This document shows, in pieces, positions 55,021-64,000 of a stretch of 64,000 nucleotides of DNA. A program made the translations under genes and the position numbers. This stretch comes from Pseudidiomarina homiensis (GTDB lineage: Bacteria; Pseudomonadota; Gammaproteobacteria; Enterobacterales; Alteromonadaceae): positions 1,240,001 to 1,304,000 of the forward strand of contig NZ_PIPX01000001.1 in the NCBI RefSeq assembly GCF_003987225.1. The letters run 5' to 3'. Numbering within the stretch: the first letter of the stretch is position 1; each line of letters begins with the position of its first letter. The notes below the pieces were generated by a model, which saw nothing but the letters and a program-made list of their open reading frames with translations, was not told the origin of the DNA and did not search any database.

Positions 55021-55614
55021 ATGGTGTCAACAATGACGCAGAAACAACCGGTAGTCACCTACCGCGAACTAACGGCCGCTGATCATACGGCCGTTATTGA
55101 ATTAGGTAACCGTGTTCACGGTGACAATTACCTAACCGAAGAAAACCTTGCCGACTACGTTGAGCGCGGGCAATTAAATGGTGTGAACCTGAACTGGCTA
55201 GCCTTTGTCGATGGTGAGTTAGCAGGCATTCGCCTAACCTTCGCGCCTGGTAAATGGGACATCGATGCGTATTGTACGCCAACCAAGTGGCCCGTTGCGC
55301 CCGAGCATATGTGCTACTTTAAATGCGCGGCGGTTGCCGAAATTAGCCGTGGGTTAGGTGTTGGCCGTGGGCTCCTTGAGCGCTCAACGGCTGCTGCGCA
55401 GCAACTTGGCTGTAAAGCCGGCCTTGCGCATATTTGGATGCAAAGCCCAAATAATAGTGCATACTCTTACTTCACCCGCTGCGGCGGTGCGATGGTCAAT
55501 GAACACCCTGACCGTTGGTACGAGCTCTCGGTACACGGCGGCTACCACTGCCCCGTCTGTGATGGCATCTGTCATTGCACAGCAGGTGAGATGATTTTAC
55601 GTTTCGATACTTAA
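55021..55614 (+). CDS. GNAT N-acetyltransferase with a C-terminal Cys cluster
   Basis: 197 residues; ATG 55021 or the ATG at 55033 could start it. GNAT acetyl-CoA motif in AEISRGLGVGRGLLERSTAA. The C-terminus is unusual: GGYHCPVCDGICHCTAGEMI has four Cys and a His in the C-x2-C...C-x-C pattern of a metal site. The substrate is unknown. It begins 5 bases after ahcY, and the FAD oxidase starts 12 bases on, so the three may form one unit. Confidence 0.82.
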   Translation: MVSTMTQKQPVVTYRELTAADHTAVIELGNRVHGDNYLTEENLADYVERGQLNGVNLNWLAFVDGELAGIRLTFAPGKWDIDAYCTPTKWPVAPEHMCYFKCAAVAEISRGLGVGRGLLERSTAAAQQLGCKAGLAHIWMQSPNNSAYSYFTRCGGAMVNEHPDRWYELSVHGGYHCPVCDGICHCTAGEMILRFDT

Positions 55615-55626
55615 GAGTTAACGCCC

Positions 55627-56967
55627 ATGTACGATCCGCTTGTCGATGACTTTCCTGGTCCTGCGCAACCGCATGTACGAAGTTATTGGCAAGCGCGCCA
55701 TGGTGCTGAGCTTGCACAACTCCCAAACGCTAATGCTGCGCTGCCAGAACATGCCGATATCATCGTTATTGGTGGCGGCTACACCGGCTTAAATGCGGCC
55801 TTAGAGCTTGCTGAGCGCTTTGGCCAACAGGTCGTGCTGCTCGAGGCAAACAAGCTTGGTTGGGGCTGCTCTACTCGTAATGCAGGCTTCGCCATGCCTG
55901 GAACCGGACGGCTTGGTTACGGGGATTGGGAGAAACGCGTTGGCGTCGACGTTACCCAAGCGATTAAGGACGAATATGAGCACGCATTCGCACGGCTACA
56001 ACGTCATGTCGATGCTTGTCCTGCTGGGTTAGAGGCGCAACGCGGCGGCTACCTGAAAATTGCCCACAATCCACAAGCCATCGAGTCCTTACGGGCAAGC
56101 TTTAACATCTTAAAACGCTATGAACCTGCAACCAAATGGCTCGATGCCGCAGGCATTCAAGCACGAGTGCATAGCCCGCAGGCCCACGCCGCAATTCATT
56201 ACCCACAAAGTTTCGGCCTTAATCCTTTGCTGCTTTTGGCAAGTGTGGCGCGTCAAGCATCGGCTGCTGGCGTGAGCATTATCGAAGATGCGCCGGTGAA
56301 ACAGTGGGATCGGGTTGAACAACTTCACCGTCTACATACCGGTAAAGGTCGCATTTGCGCCCCGAAAGTCGTTATCGCAACCAATGGCTATACGCCTAAC
56401 CACCTGCATCCAAGCAATCATGGCCGGAGTCTTCCGGTGCTTTCAAGTGTGATTGTTACGCGCCCATTGACGGCGGACGAGAAGATTGCGATAGGCCTGC
56501 AAAGTACCGAGTTGGTCATGGATACACGCACGCTGAAATACTATTACCGGTTATTACCTGATGGTCGTCTGATGTTTGGTGGACGCGGCGCTATTCGCGG
56601 TAAAGATGCTCATCACCCACGTTATGCGCGCCATTTGCTCGAAGCATTGCGTGGCACATTCCCAGCCTTAAAAGAACTTACCAATGCCCCGCCCGATTTC
56701 TATTGGAGTGGCTGGGTCAATGTTGCGTTGGACAACTACCCACGGATCTATACTCCAGCACCGGGGATTTTTACTAGCATGGGGTATTGCGGAGCAGGCG
56801 TGACCTTTAGCCAACTCGCTGGGCAGCGTTTGGCAGAGCTAGCGATGGGAGAAGAACTGCCAGCTCTGCCATTTTACCAATCGGCACTACCTAAATTTCC
56901 GTTGCCGCATTTACGCCGTGTCGGCCAATGGGCTTTTTACCAACTTGCGCGGTGGCGCAGCCTGTAA
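55627..56967 (+). CDS. FAD-dependent amine oxidase (DadA/PuuB-like)
   Basis: 446 residues. Rossmann motif DIIVIGGGYTGLNAALELA near residue 40; CSTRNAGFAMPGTGRLG; substrate region VVIATNGYTPNHLHPSNHGR and C-terminal GIFTSMGYCGAGVTFSQLAG. The family includes gamma-glutamylputrescine oxidase and D-amino-acid oxidases. Its real substrate is not evident. Convergent with the ABC permease, 4 bases from its end. Confidence 0.87.
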   Translation: MYDPLVDDFPGPAQPHVRSYWQARHGAELAQLPNANAALPEHADIIVIGGGYTGLNAALELAERFGQQVVLLEANKLGWGCSTRNAGFAMPGTGRLGYGDWEKRVGVDVTQAIKDEYEHAFARLQRHVDACPAGLEAQRGGYLKIAHNPQAIESLRASFNILKRYEPATKWLDAAGIQARVHSPQAHAAIHYPQSFGLNPLLLLASVARQASAAGVSIIEDAPVKQWDRVEQLHRLHTGKGRICAPKVVIATNGYTPNHLHPSNHGRSLPVLSSVIVTRPLTADEKIAIGLQSTELVMDTRTLKYYYRLLPDGRLMFGGRGAIRGKDAHHPRYARHLLEALRGTFPALKELTNAPPDFYWSGWVNVALDNYPRIYTPAPGIFTSMGYCGAGVTFSQLAGQRLAELAMGEELPALPFYQSALPKFPLPHLRRVGQWAFYQLARWRSL

Positions 56968-56971
56968 CGCT

Positions 56972-58120
56972 TTACAGGCCAAATACCACTTTCTCACTGC
57001 TCAGCATACGGCTGATCAACTTCAGCAATAGTATCGACACGACAAATGTTGTCAGCGCACTAATGCCCATCGCCACCCATTGCAGCGGCTCGCCCTTAAT
57101 AATGTCGAGCAATGCTTGGTGTTGGCCGGTTAACGGCAAGTAATACAGCACCTGGTTCTTCACTTTGGCAAACTCAACACCAAACACTATCAGCATCGGC
57201 GCCATCAACAACAACGAAATGTAGGTCTGCGCTTCTTTAAAGCTCTTCGCTCGGAACGAGACAAACAGCTGTAACGCCGTTGCCAACAGCGCCAAAGGTA
57301 CCAACAACACAATAATGAGCAGGATCATTGGCCACGCAAGTGACACACTCATGCCAATTTCATGCAATGGTAAGAATTTAAAAATAATTGGAATCAGAAT
57401 TGCACTAAGTAGACCGCCAAACATGGCAAATGCCGACGCCGCCAGTGACTTACCCCACACCAACTGATGGGTCGTCAACGGTTGTGATAGCAATAGTTCT
57501 AACGAATTGCGTTCACGTTCACCGGCGCTAATATCAATGGCGACGTTCATCCCCGAGAAAAACACCGAGAGCAGGATGAAAATCAGCACACTACCCATCA
57601 AAATAGCGGCTTTAGAACCTTTGGTGGCGGTGTCATGCTTAACCAAGTCGACACCTTGGGTAATACGAGGATCGATGCCACGCATCTGCAATCGAATATA
57701 GCTCAATTGCTTGCTGTAGTTTTCAACTGCTGATTCAACCCGACGAATATCGGTGCGTTGCTTTTGCGACGAGAAATCTGCCGTCAGCGTCACTTTCGCC
57801 GGCTGTGCGGTGGCTATGCTTTCATCCCAACCCTCAGCAATCGCTAACACGATCGGCTGCTGCCCAGCTGGCCAAGCTTCGTCACGTTGCACCACACCGT
57901 TGCGTTCAAGATGCTCAACAAATGCCGGTGCATGCGCGGCACCCTCAATGTCGATCTTTACATCACTGTCGTCAGTAAGCTGGCTGATCAGCACGTAAAA
58001 TGCTACCGCCATCAGTAACGGACCGAAAAAGGCATAAGACATCGCTGCCATCACCGAACGCTTATCCCGTAGGGCATCTTTAAGTTCTTTGCGAAAAACA
58101 ATAGTTATGGGTGACTTCAT
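56972..58120 (-). CDS. ABC-2 type transporter permease (NatB-like)
   Basis: 382 residues. One N-terminal membrane helix, a large periplasmic loop (residues 45-170), then about five helices in the C-terminal half (LMGSVLIFILLSVFFSGMNV, SAFAMFGGLLSAILIPIIFK). The cytoplasmic loop GERERNSLELLLSQPLTTHQ is typical of NatB-type Na+ or drug efflux permeases. The start overlaps the ATPase gene's stop by 4 bases. Substrate unknown. Confidence 0.88.
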   Translation of the reverse strand: MKSPITIVFRKELKDALRDKRSVMAAMSYAFFGPLLMAVAFYVLISQLTDDSDVKIDIEGAAHAPAFVEHLERNGVVQRDEAWPAGQQPIVLAIAEGWDESIATAQPAKVTLTADFSSQKQRTDIRRVESAVENYSKQLSYIRLQMRGIDPRITQGVDLVKHDTATKGSKAAILMGSVLIFILLSVFFSGMNVAIDISAGERERNSLELLLSQPLTTHQLVWGKSLAASAFAMFGGLLSAILIPIIFKFLPLHEIGMSVSLAWPMILLIIVLLVPLALLATALQLFVSFRAKSFKEAQTYISLLLMAPMLIVFGVEFAKVKNQVLYYLPLTGQHQALLDIIKGEPLQWVAMGISALTTFVVSILLLKLISRMLSSEKVVFGL

Positions 58121-58851
58121 GCTGCAATGCCCTCGTCGGTACCGATAATCTTCACAAAGGCTTCTTCTAAAGCACTTTCCCCAGTTTGCTCACAAAGTTC
58201 GGTTGGCGTTCCTTGGGCCGCAACTTTACCTGCCGCAACGACGACCACTTGGTCACAAAGTGCGGCGACTTCTTGCATGACATGACTCGAAAACAAAATA
58301 CTAGTGCCTTGGTCACGAAGTTCACGTAATAGGTCACGTAAAATACGCGTGCTCATTACATCGAGACCGCGACTTGGCTCATCCAAAATAAGATGCTTAG
58401 GACGATGCACGATGGCCTGGGCAAGCGCAACTTTCATACGTTGACCTTGCGAGAATCCTGTCGCGCGACGATCGGCAATGGCATTCATATCGAGACGGCT
58501 AAGTACTTCAGCTACTGCGGCATCACCAGCTTCTCCTTCCATACCATGCAAGGTTGCGAAATAACTGATTTGCTCACGTGCCGTCAGTCGCTCGTACAAG
58601 CCAAATTTATCTGGAAAAATACCTATTTTGCGGCGTACTGCCAACGGGTCTTTGTTCGCATCAACGCCGTCGATGAGCGCTTCGCCGCTATCCGCTTTTA
58701 ATAAACCATAAATGGTACGTAAACAGGTGGTTTTACCGGCCCCATTGGGCCCCAGCAAGCCAGTGATTTGTCCTTCTGGAGCACTAAACGTCAGGCCGTC
58801 CAGAGCAGTCACTTTACCGAAGGCTTTTTGTAATGATTTTACTTCGATCAT
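58117..58851 (-). CDS. ABC transporter ATP-binding protein (NatA-like)
   Basis: 244 residues. Walker A GLLGPNGAGKTTCLR, Q loop, signature GFSQGQRMKVALAQA, Walker B HLILDEPSRGLD, H loop SSHVMQE. Partner of the ABC-2 permease downstream, with which it overlaps by 4 bases. It starts 10 bases after the stop of the secreted peptidase gene on the same strand. Confidence 0.92.
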   Translation of the reverse strand: MIEVKSLQKAFGKVTALDGLTFSAPEGQITGLLGPNGAGKTTCLRTIYGLLKADSGEALIDGVDANKDPLAVRRKIGIFPDKFGLYERLTAREQISYFATLHGMEGEAGDAAVAEVLSRLDMNAIADRRATGFSQGQRMKVALAQAIVHRPKHLILDEPSRGLDVMSTRILRDLLRELRDQGTSILFSSHVMQEVAALCDQVVVVAAGKVAAQGTPTELCEQTGESALEEAFVKIIGTDEGIAA

Positions 58852-58861
58852 GGTGGCTCTC

Positions 58862-60337
58862 TTATAATCCTTTACCGTTACTATTCAAGATGAAAGGTTG
58901 TGGGCGCTGCTCCAATAAGCAGCTTTCGTCGAGTGCGGCAAGGTCGCGATCGTTAATAAATTGCGCTGCTAACTTGTTTGCACAGGTGTGTCCCACAATC
59001 GTGTGTGCACCATGCGGCGCAACCAAATGCCGCGACTGCGTAAGCGTTTCGCCAGCCAATTCCCCCCACGCGGGTGGTGTTACCGGATCGAGTTCACCCG
59101 AAAGTAACAAGGTTGGCACCGAGCTTTCGACGGGGTTAAACCAGTCGCTCGGTCTTTCTGCAGTCGGCCAGACCGAGCACATTTCTATGAACGCGTCGCC
59201 AGTACGGCTGCCAATAAAGGTATTATCACCATCTTCCGCTAGCAGTTCGTCGCTGGCTCGTGGCAGGTCTTCGCTACACAGCACGCTGAGCGTTAAGCCC
59301 ATATAAAGCTCAGATTGTGCCATGGTGCTACCCAGCAGACCGGTTAGCGGCGTGTAATCGCCATTCGCCGTTTGCTGAATCACAAATGGCAGCATTTGCC
59401 GTGTGGTTGGGTGATACAAGCCCACTCGCATAACCGAACTGAAACGTCCGGCGGTAATAAGAATATCCACCGGTTCGTTGGTCAACGGATCGCGTACTGT
59501 TAACGGTACTGGGTTGTTTTCTAAACGCGTCATTAAATCAGTGTAGGTGCGCTCAAGGTTCGGAAAAGTAGCACTACAGTCTTCTGCAGCCGCACAGTTT
59601 TCCAGTAACTTGGCAAACGACATCGCACCGTGCCGACCGAAAGGTCCCACCACTACTTGTACTGGTGCTAAGGCATCCAGCACAGCGGCGCGAACCGATT
59701 CACCCGCTTCACGTAAATACACAAGCCCTGCGCGCGAACCGTAAGAGCCGCCGTATAAGTTCACTTGTGCATAGCCTAAGGCCTCGCGGACTGCCTCGAA
59801 GTCACGGATCGCATTGACCGTGTGGTATTGGGTTAAATCGCGGTCTGTATACTCGGCAAGGCAGTCGCTTGCGACCGCCGCCAAATCGATGTCGTCGTCA
59901 GCTTTGACTAACTCTTCGACGTGATTCAAGTCACAGGACAATGGTGCTGACTGGCCGGTGCCACGCTGATCGATTAATAAAATGTCGCGCTGTTGCCGCA
60001 CACTTTGGAAGATGCGATTGATCATTGCCGCCAATTCCGTAGCAGCTTGTCCTGGCCCGCCGGCGAGAATAAGTAAAGGGTCCGCTTGCTTGTTTTCACG
60101 TATCGCTGGGAGCACCGCGAAGTGAATGGACAGTTTGCGGCCGTTCGGCTCAGCATAGTTCTCAGGAACTTCAAGGCTACCGCACTGTACTTGCTCGGAA
60201 ATGTTATCTAAGTAGCACTGCTCAAGTTGCAAGTCAGCTGTACCTTGCTGAGGCTCAACTGAAGCTTGCTCTTGCGCCACGACAGGGGTCGAAATGATTC
60301 CTGCGAGAAGCAGCCAAGGCGCTATTACAGTTTTCAT
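58862..60337 (-). CDS. Secreted alpha/beta-hydrolase peptidase (S33, TAP-like)
   Basis: 491 residues, signal peptide ISTPVVAQEQ at about 14-23. Core strands with oxyanion motif LILAGGPGQAATELAAMINR; nucleophile in VNLYGGSYGSRAGLVYLREA (GxSxG); Asp in SGELDPVTPPAWGE; His in VAPHGAHTIVGHTCANK; this is the proline iminopeptidase / tripeptidyl-aminopeptidase pattern. Probably releases N-terminal residues from peptides in the periplasm or outside the cell. Directly upstream of the ABC genes, so possibly an operon. Confidence 0.88.
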   Translation of the reverse strand: MKTVIAPWLLLAGIISTPVVAQEQASVEPQQGTADLQLEQCYLDNISEQVQCGSLEVPENYAEPNGRKLSIHFAVLPAIRENKQADPLLILAGGPGQAATELAAMINRIFQSVRQQRDILLIDQRGTGQSAPLSCDLNHVEELVKADDDIDLAAVASDCLAEYTDRDLTQYHTVNAIRDFEAVREALGYAQVNLYGGSYGSRAGLVYLREAGESVRAAVLDALAPVQVVVGPFGRHGAMSFAKLLENCAAAEDCSATFPNLERTYTDLMTRLENNPVPLTVRDPLTNEPVDILITAGRFSSVMRVGLYHPTTRQMLPFVIQQTANGDYTPLTGLLGSTMAQSELYMGLTLSVLCSEDLPRASDELLAEDGDNTFIGSRTGDAFIEMCSVWPTAERPSDWFNPVESSVPTLLLSGELDPVTPPAWGELAGETLTQSRHLVAPHGAHTIVGHTCANKLAAQFINDRDLAALDESCLLEQRPQPFILNSNGKGL

Positions 60338-60434
60338 GCGTTGTTATCCATTTGTAATCAATGAATGCAGTCTACCGCTTTGCCTTGCTATTAAAAAGAC
60401 TAGAAACTGTAAATAAATATGGCAGAGGTTGAAC

Positions 60435-60842
60435 TTAGAAGGTATTGGGTTGCGGTTGGCGGTCGCTTAGCGCTTGACCAATAACGGTATCACCATAACC
60501 GTTTTCGAGGGCCCACTCATAATCGCCAGCGTCACGCAGATCATTCAAAGGAACGCTGCGAACGATAAATGAACCGACATCGTGGGAATTGGTTTTGAGA
60601 GCAAACTGGATGAGTGACGCACCATTACAGCGGATGCTTGAATAAACATCACGCATGCGGATACGCAACTCCCGCATCTTATTTTGTAGCCTGCTGGTGT
60701 CGTTATCTCGTACATAGGCGCAAAACACCAAAGCAATTTCTTCGGAGGCAAATCGATATTGCGCGTAAGCGGGTTGTGCTGGTGCCGTTAGCATCGTAAT
60801 TGCCATTGCAGTGGCAAGTCCGTATGAAACGCATTTGAACAT
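60435..60842 (-). CDS. Exported DUF3718 family protein
   Basis: I use ATG 60840-60842 (MFKCVSYGLATAMAITMLTA), with AAAGG upstream; an earlier in-frame TTG is less likely. 135 residues. Signal peptide cut near PAYAQ. The mature region ALVFCAYVRDNDTSRLQNKM, RELRIRMRDVYSSIRCNGAS and VGSFIVRSVP match DUF3718; two Cys could form a disulfide. Function unknown. Stands alone between peptidase and folA. Confidence 0.8.
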   Translation of the reverse strand: MFKCVSYGLATAMAITMLTAPAQPAYAQYRFASEEIALVFCAYVRDNDTSRLQNKMRELRIRMRDVYSSIRCNGASLIQFALKTNSHDVGSFIVRSVPLNDLRDAGDYEWALENGYGDTVIGQALSDRQPQPNTF

Positions 60843-60965
60843 CAGAGCGACCTTTGTTTTCCCCAAAACAACGTCATCCTACCCCGCTGTTTTACGGGTT
60901 ACAACGGAATAAATTGTTAATGTAAGCGCTTTTGCTTACCAATTTTTCACATTGACGCTGCTTAA

Positions 60966-61475
60966 TTATCGTTCAGAAGTCACGCGATCGTAAACTAACG
61001 TTCTGAACATGTGCGGATTTTTTGCATCACTCGGATGCTCGACTTGCTCGCGCAGCTGCCACTCACCTAAGGCTTGAAAGTCAGGGAACCACGTATCACC
61101 TTCGACGTTCACATCAATTTCGGTAATATACAAACGCTGCGCATGGGGCAAAAATTCGTTATAAACGTGACCACCGCCTATGATCATCAGCTCATCGGTT
61201 TCACCAGCGGCAGCTACCGCCTGTTCAGGGTCACTGACCCACACCACGCCCTGCTCGTCTTCATAGGGTTGTTGGTACCGACGACTTAAGACAATGTTCA
61301 GGCGTCCAGGCAACGGCCGCCCAATCGATTCGAAGGTCGCTCGACCCATTACGACAGGCTTGCCGAGGGTGATGCGTTTGAAGTGTTGTAGTTCTGCAGG
61401 TAGGTGCCAGGGCATAGCGCCATCTTTGCCGATGACGCGATCGTTTGCCATAGCCGCAATCAATGCAATCCGCAT
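60966..61475 (-). CDS. folA: Dihydrofolate reductase
   Basis: 169 residues. MRIALIAAMANDRVIGKDGA, substrate segment MPWHLPAELQHFKRITLGKP, NADPH loop VMGRATFESIGRPLPGR. The catalytic acid, Asp27 in E. coli, is Glu28 here. No standard Shine-Dalgarno sequence; GGGG at the end of a degenerate REP-like sequence lies five bases upstream, and a full REP composite lies in the leader. Confidence 0.96.
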   Translation of the reverse strand: MRIALIAAMANDRVIGKDGAMPWHLPAELQHFKRITLGKPVVMGRATFESIGRPLPGRLNIVLSRRYQQPYEDEQGVVWVSDPEQAVAAAGETDELMIIGGGHVYNEFLPHAQRLYITEIDVNVEGDTWFPDFQALGEWQLREQVEHPSDAKNPHMFRTLVYDRVTSER

Positions 61476-61501
61476 AAAAACCCCGTGGTTCGTGCTTCGT
61501 G

Positions 61502-61590
61502 GTACCCCGTGGTTCTACCACGGGTCCCATCTGACGTTTTGACCATGTTGGTTCAATTCGGGCGTTACCCGTGGTAGAACCACGGGCTAC
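61502..61590 (+). repeat. REP composite (BIME), 89 bp, between obgE and folA
   Basis: Forward REP 61502-61524 (TG class, foot GTAC), 43-nt linker with CTGACGTTTTGACCATG and TTCAATTCGGGC, reverse REP 61568-61590 (TG class). A partial extra hairpin arm (CCCCGTGGTTCGTG, from 61491) lies between it and the folA start. It lies between obgE and folA, downstream of obgE in minus-strand transcription. Confidence 0.93.
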
Positions 61591-61605
61591 AACGAATAAC
61601 CGTTT

Positions 61606-62784
<1,179 letters not shown>

Positions 62785-62798
62785 CTACGAATATTAAA

Positions 62799-62824
62799 AA
62801 ACCCCGCCACAAAGGACGGGGTTT
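62799..62824 (-). terminator. Terminator after rplU-rpmA
   Basis: AAACCCCG / CGGGGTTT stem, 8 bp, 10-nt loop; on the minus strand it ends in TTTTTTAATA. It lies 28 bases after the rpmA stop and 26 bases upstream of the obgE start. Confidence 0.85.
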
Positions 62825-62852
62825 CTTTGTCTTGCGTTAGCGCGACTGAAAC

Positions 62853-63110
62853 TTATTCAGTAACGATGCTAACGTATTTGCGGTTTTTAGGACCTTTCTC
62901 CGCAAAAGAAACTTTGCCGTCCGCTTTAGCGAACAAAGTGTGGTCACGACCGATACCTACGTTATCACCAGCGTGGAAACGAGTACCACGTTGACGAACG
63001 ATGATGCTACCAGCCAATACTGACTCACCACCGAAGCGCTTTACACCCAGACGTTTACTTTCTGAGTCACGACCGTTTTTGGTTGAACCACCAGCTTTTT
63101 TGTGTGCCAT
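62853..63110 (-). CDS. rpmA: 50S ribosomal protein L27
   Basis: 85 residues. [20 protein letters not shown], then [40 protein letters not shown]. The N-terminal tail reaches the peptidyl-transferase centre. It has no cleavable leader as seen in Firmicutes. 17 bases after rplU. Confidence 0.98.
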   Translation of the reverse strand: MAHKKAGGSTKNGRDSESKRLGVKRFGGESVLAGSIIVRQRGTRFHAGDNVGIGRDHTLFAKADGKVSFAEKGPKNRKYVSIVTE

Positions 63111-63127
63111 GTGTCGTTACTCCTTAA

Positions 63128-63439
63128 TTAACCGTTAAAACCAGTGATTTTCACTTCAGTGAACCACTGACGATGACCTTGATGTTTCATGTGGTGCTTA
63201 CGACGACGGAACTTGATAATGTTCACCTTGTCAGCACGACCATGGTTGACCACTTCCGCTTTAACGGATCCACCAGAAACAAAAGGCGCGCCGATTTTCA
63301 CGTCGTCACCGTTCGACAGCATTAATACTTGGTCGAACTCAACCACATCACCAGTGGCTGCTTCCAGCTTTTCCAGGCGGACGATTTGGCCTTCAGTAAC
63401 ACGGTGTTGCTTACCGCCACTTTGGAATACTGCGTACAT
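63128..63439 (-). CDS. rplU: 50S ribosomal protein L21
   Basis: 103 residues. [20 protein letters not shown] at the start, [20 protein letters not shown] at the C-terminal RNA-binding part. First gene of rplU-rpmA with a good promoter and a Shine-Dalgarno GGAGA upstream. Confidence 0.98.
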   Translation of the reverse strand: MYAVFQSGGKQHRVTEGQIVRLEKLEAATGDVVEFDQVLMLSNGDDVKIGAPFVSGGSVKAEVVNHGRADKVNIIKFRRRKHHMKHQGHRQWFTEVKITGFNG

Positions 63440-63492
63440 AACTTTCTCCGATTTGCCCGTCTGGGCGAGTTTAGTTTTAAATCAGGGCGCGA

Positions 63493-63521
63493 ATTATAAA
63501 CAAACTCCCTGCGGGAGTAAA
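63493..63521 (-). promoter_or_regulatory. Sigma70 promoter of rplU-rpmA
   Basis: On the minus strand TTTACT (63516-63521), exactly 17 bases, then TATAAT (63493-63498). The predicted leader is about 45 nt. The spacer holds a small hairpin ACTCCCGCAGGGAGT. Confidence 0.8.
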
Positions 63522-63578
63522 GGCCTAAAAGCGCTGTTTGCTATTCGCTGTTCGTGCGCTCACTGCGTTCGCTGTTCG

Positions 63579-63667
63579 GTAGCCCGTGGTTCTACCACGG
63601 GTCTAATCTGACGTTTCGGCCATCTTGATTCAATTCGGACGTAACCCGTGGTAGAACCACGGGCTAC
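63579..63667 (+). repeat. REP composite (BIME), 89 bp, between ispB and rplU
   Basis: Forward REP 63579-63601, 43-nt linker 63602-63644 with CTGACGTTTCGGCCAT and CAATTCGGACG, reverse REP 63645-63667, both TG class. Heptamer-like TTCG repeats precede it (63546-63578). The ispB stop lies 18 bases beyond, and is itself in a GTAG, followed by a degenerate hairpin-like CCCTCACGCCTCCCG. Confidence 0.94.
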
Positions 63668-63684
63668 CACGGGAGGCGTGAGGG

Positions 63685-64000
63685 CTACGCGACGCGGTCG
63701 ATGGCGATGTCGGCCAAGGCATGCAACGCGTCGCGGTGCTGTGATAGTGGCAACAGCTTAAGTTGCGCTTGCGCTAGCTGCGCTTCTTTCAATGCCCGAT
63801 CCCGTGTGTAATCCAATGCGCCAGTGCGACGCATCGCTGCCAAAATCGTTTGCAAATGCTCGCGACCGTCGCCTTGTTCAATAGCACCACGAATCAATTG
63901 CGCTTCGTCGTCATTGCCGTGCCACATGGCATACAACAATGGCAACGTCGGTTTACCTTCAGCTAAATCATCACCGGCTTGCTTGCCCATGACTTCGCTG
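63685..64000 (-). CDS. ispB: IspB, octaprenyl diphosphate synthase (C-terminal part)
   Basis: The last 105 codons, including the stop, are in the window; the gene continues past 64000. It matches the C-terminal region of IspB: VMGKQAGDDLAEGKPTLPLL (second Asp-rich motif and GKPTLP), then YTRDRALKEAQLAQAQLKLL and ALADIAIDRVA. It makes the ubiquinone side chain. It points the same way as rplU; in E. coli the two are divergent, so local order differs. Confidence 0.9.
   Translation of the reverse strand, partial: SEVMGKQAGDDLAEGKPTLPLLYAMWHGNDDEAQLIRGAIEQGDGREHLQTILAAMRRTGALDYTRDRALKEAQLAQAQLKLLPLSQHRDALHALADIAIDRVA

Noticed and set aside
63681-63700. REP at the ispB stop codon
   Set aside because: A GTAG is present at the stop, but the following sequence does not form the 19-nt hairpin; at most a decayed copy, so I did not count it.

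Overview
The window is a stretch of gammaproteobacterial chromosome, dense in housekeeping genes. Gene order (gspCDE beside hslO-hslR; ndk-rlmN-pilW-rodZ-ispG-hisS-yfgM-bamB-der; suhB-trmJ-iscRSUA-hscBA-fdx; rppH-ptsP-tauE-lgt-thyA; ArcA with a separate Hpt protein; rplU-rpmA-obgE) and small proteins such as a DUF3545 member point to the Alteromonadales, perhaps an Idiomarina-like genus. The genus is an inference from gene content, not a database match.

Layout: 1-3579 is the start of a type II secretion operon (minus strand). 3712-6092 holds hslO, a REP-associated tyrosine transposase (RAYT) gene and hslR, embedded in palindromic repeats. 6089-15474 is the der-bamB-yfgM-hisS-ispG-rodZ-pilW-rlmN-ndk block (minus). 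15635-23644 holds msrA and the complete ISC iron-sulfur operon with an IscR operator. 23940-32602 holds a DUF3545 protein, ung, an LPS-type glycosyltransferase, an S9 peptidase, a DUF1302 protein, a secreted unknown and etfBA. 32737-38327 is the most accessory part: a SufE-like gene, a SatD gene under a striking operator array, a collapsed DUF3307 gene, DUF1543, tcdA, ccdAB and hipBA. 38328-44381 is thyA-lgt-tauE-ptsP-rppH with divergent mutH. 44456-51437 holds a DUF2982-like protein, a RimK modification cluster, rsmC, a histidine kinase, arcA and a convergent hptA. 51610-56967 is folE2, adenosine kinase, ahcY, a GNAT and an FAD oxidase. 56972-64000 is an ABC exporter, a secreted peptidase, folA, obgE, rpmA, rplU and part of ispB.

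The outstanding feature is a REP family of 43 copies in 64 kb. Each copy is GTAG followed by a 19-nt hairpin (8-bp stem, 3-nt loop). It occurs in three stem classes that differ only by compensated base pairs. Eleven pairs form an 88-89 bp composite with a 42-43 nt linker of constant length. Other copies form local tandem arrays with periods of 33, 43, 57, 66 and 73 bp. The resident RAYT gene, with HMH and a catalytic-type Tyr, lies between two REPs. The GTAG foot supplies the stop codon of seven genes (rayT, hslR, der, hscA, suhB, ung, mutH); a GTAA variant supplies that of trmJ. REPs also lie inside der, hscA, rodZ (twice) and the 3' end of tcdA, always in the same orientation and frame, adding the octapeptide VARSSTAG or VARSSTTG to essential proteins. 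The pattern fits single-strand insertion 3' of a GTAG target that spares gene function.

Other points of note: three 20-bp palindromes at 28-bp steps upstream of satD, an internally deleted DUF3307 gene, a 114-bp hairpin element upstream of two toxin-antitoxin systems, an altered catalytic motif in RsmC, and an arcA/hptA pair overlapping tail to tail.
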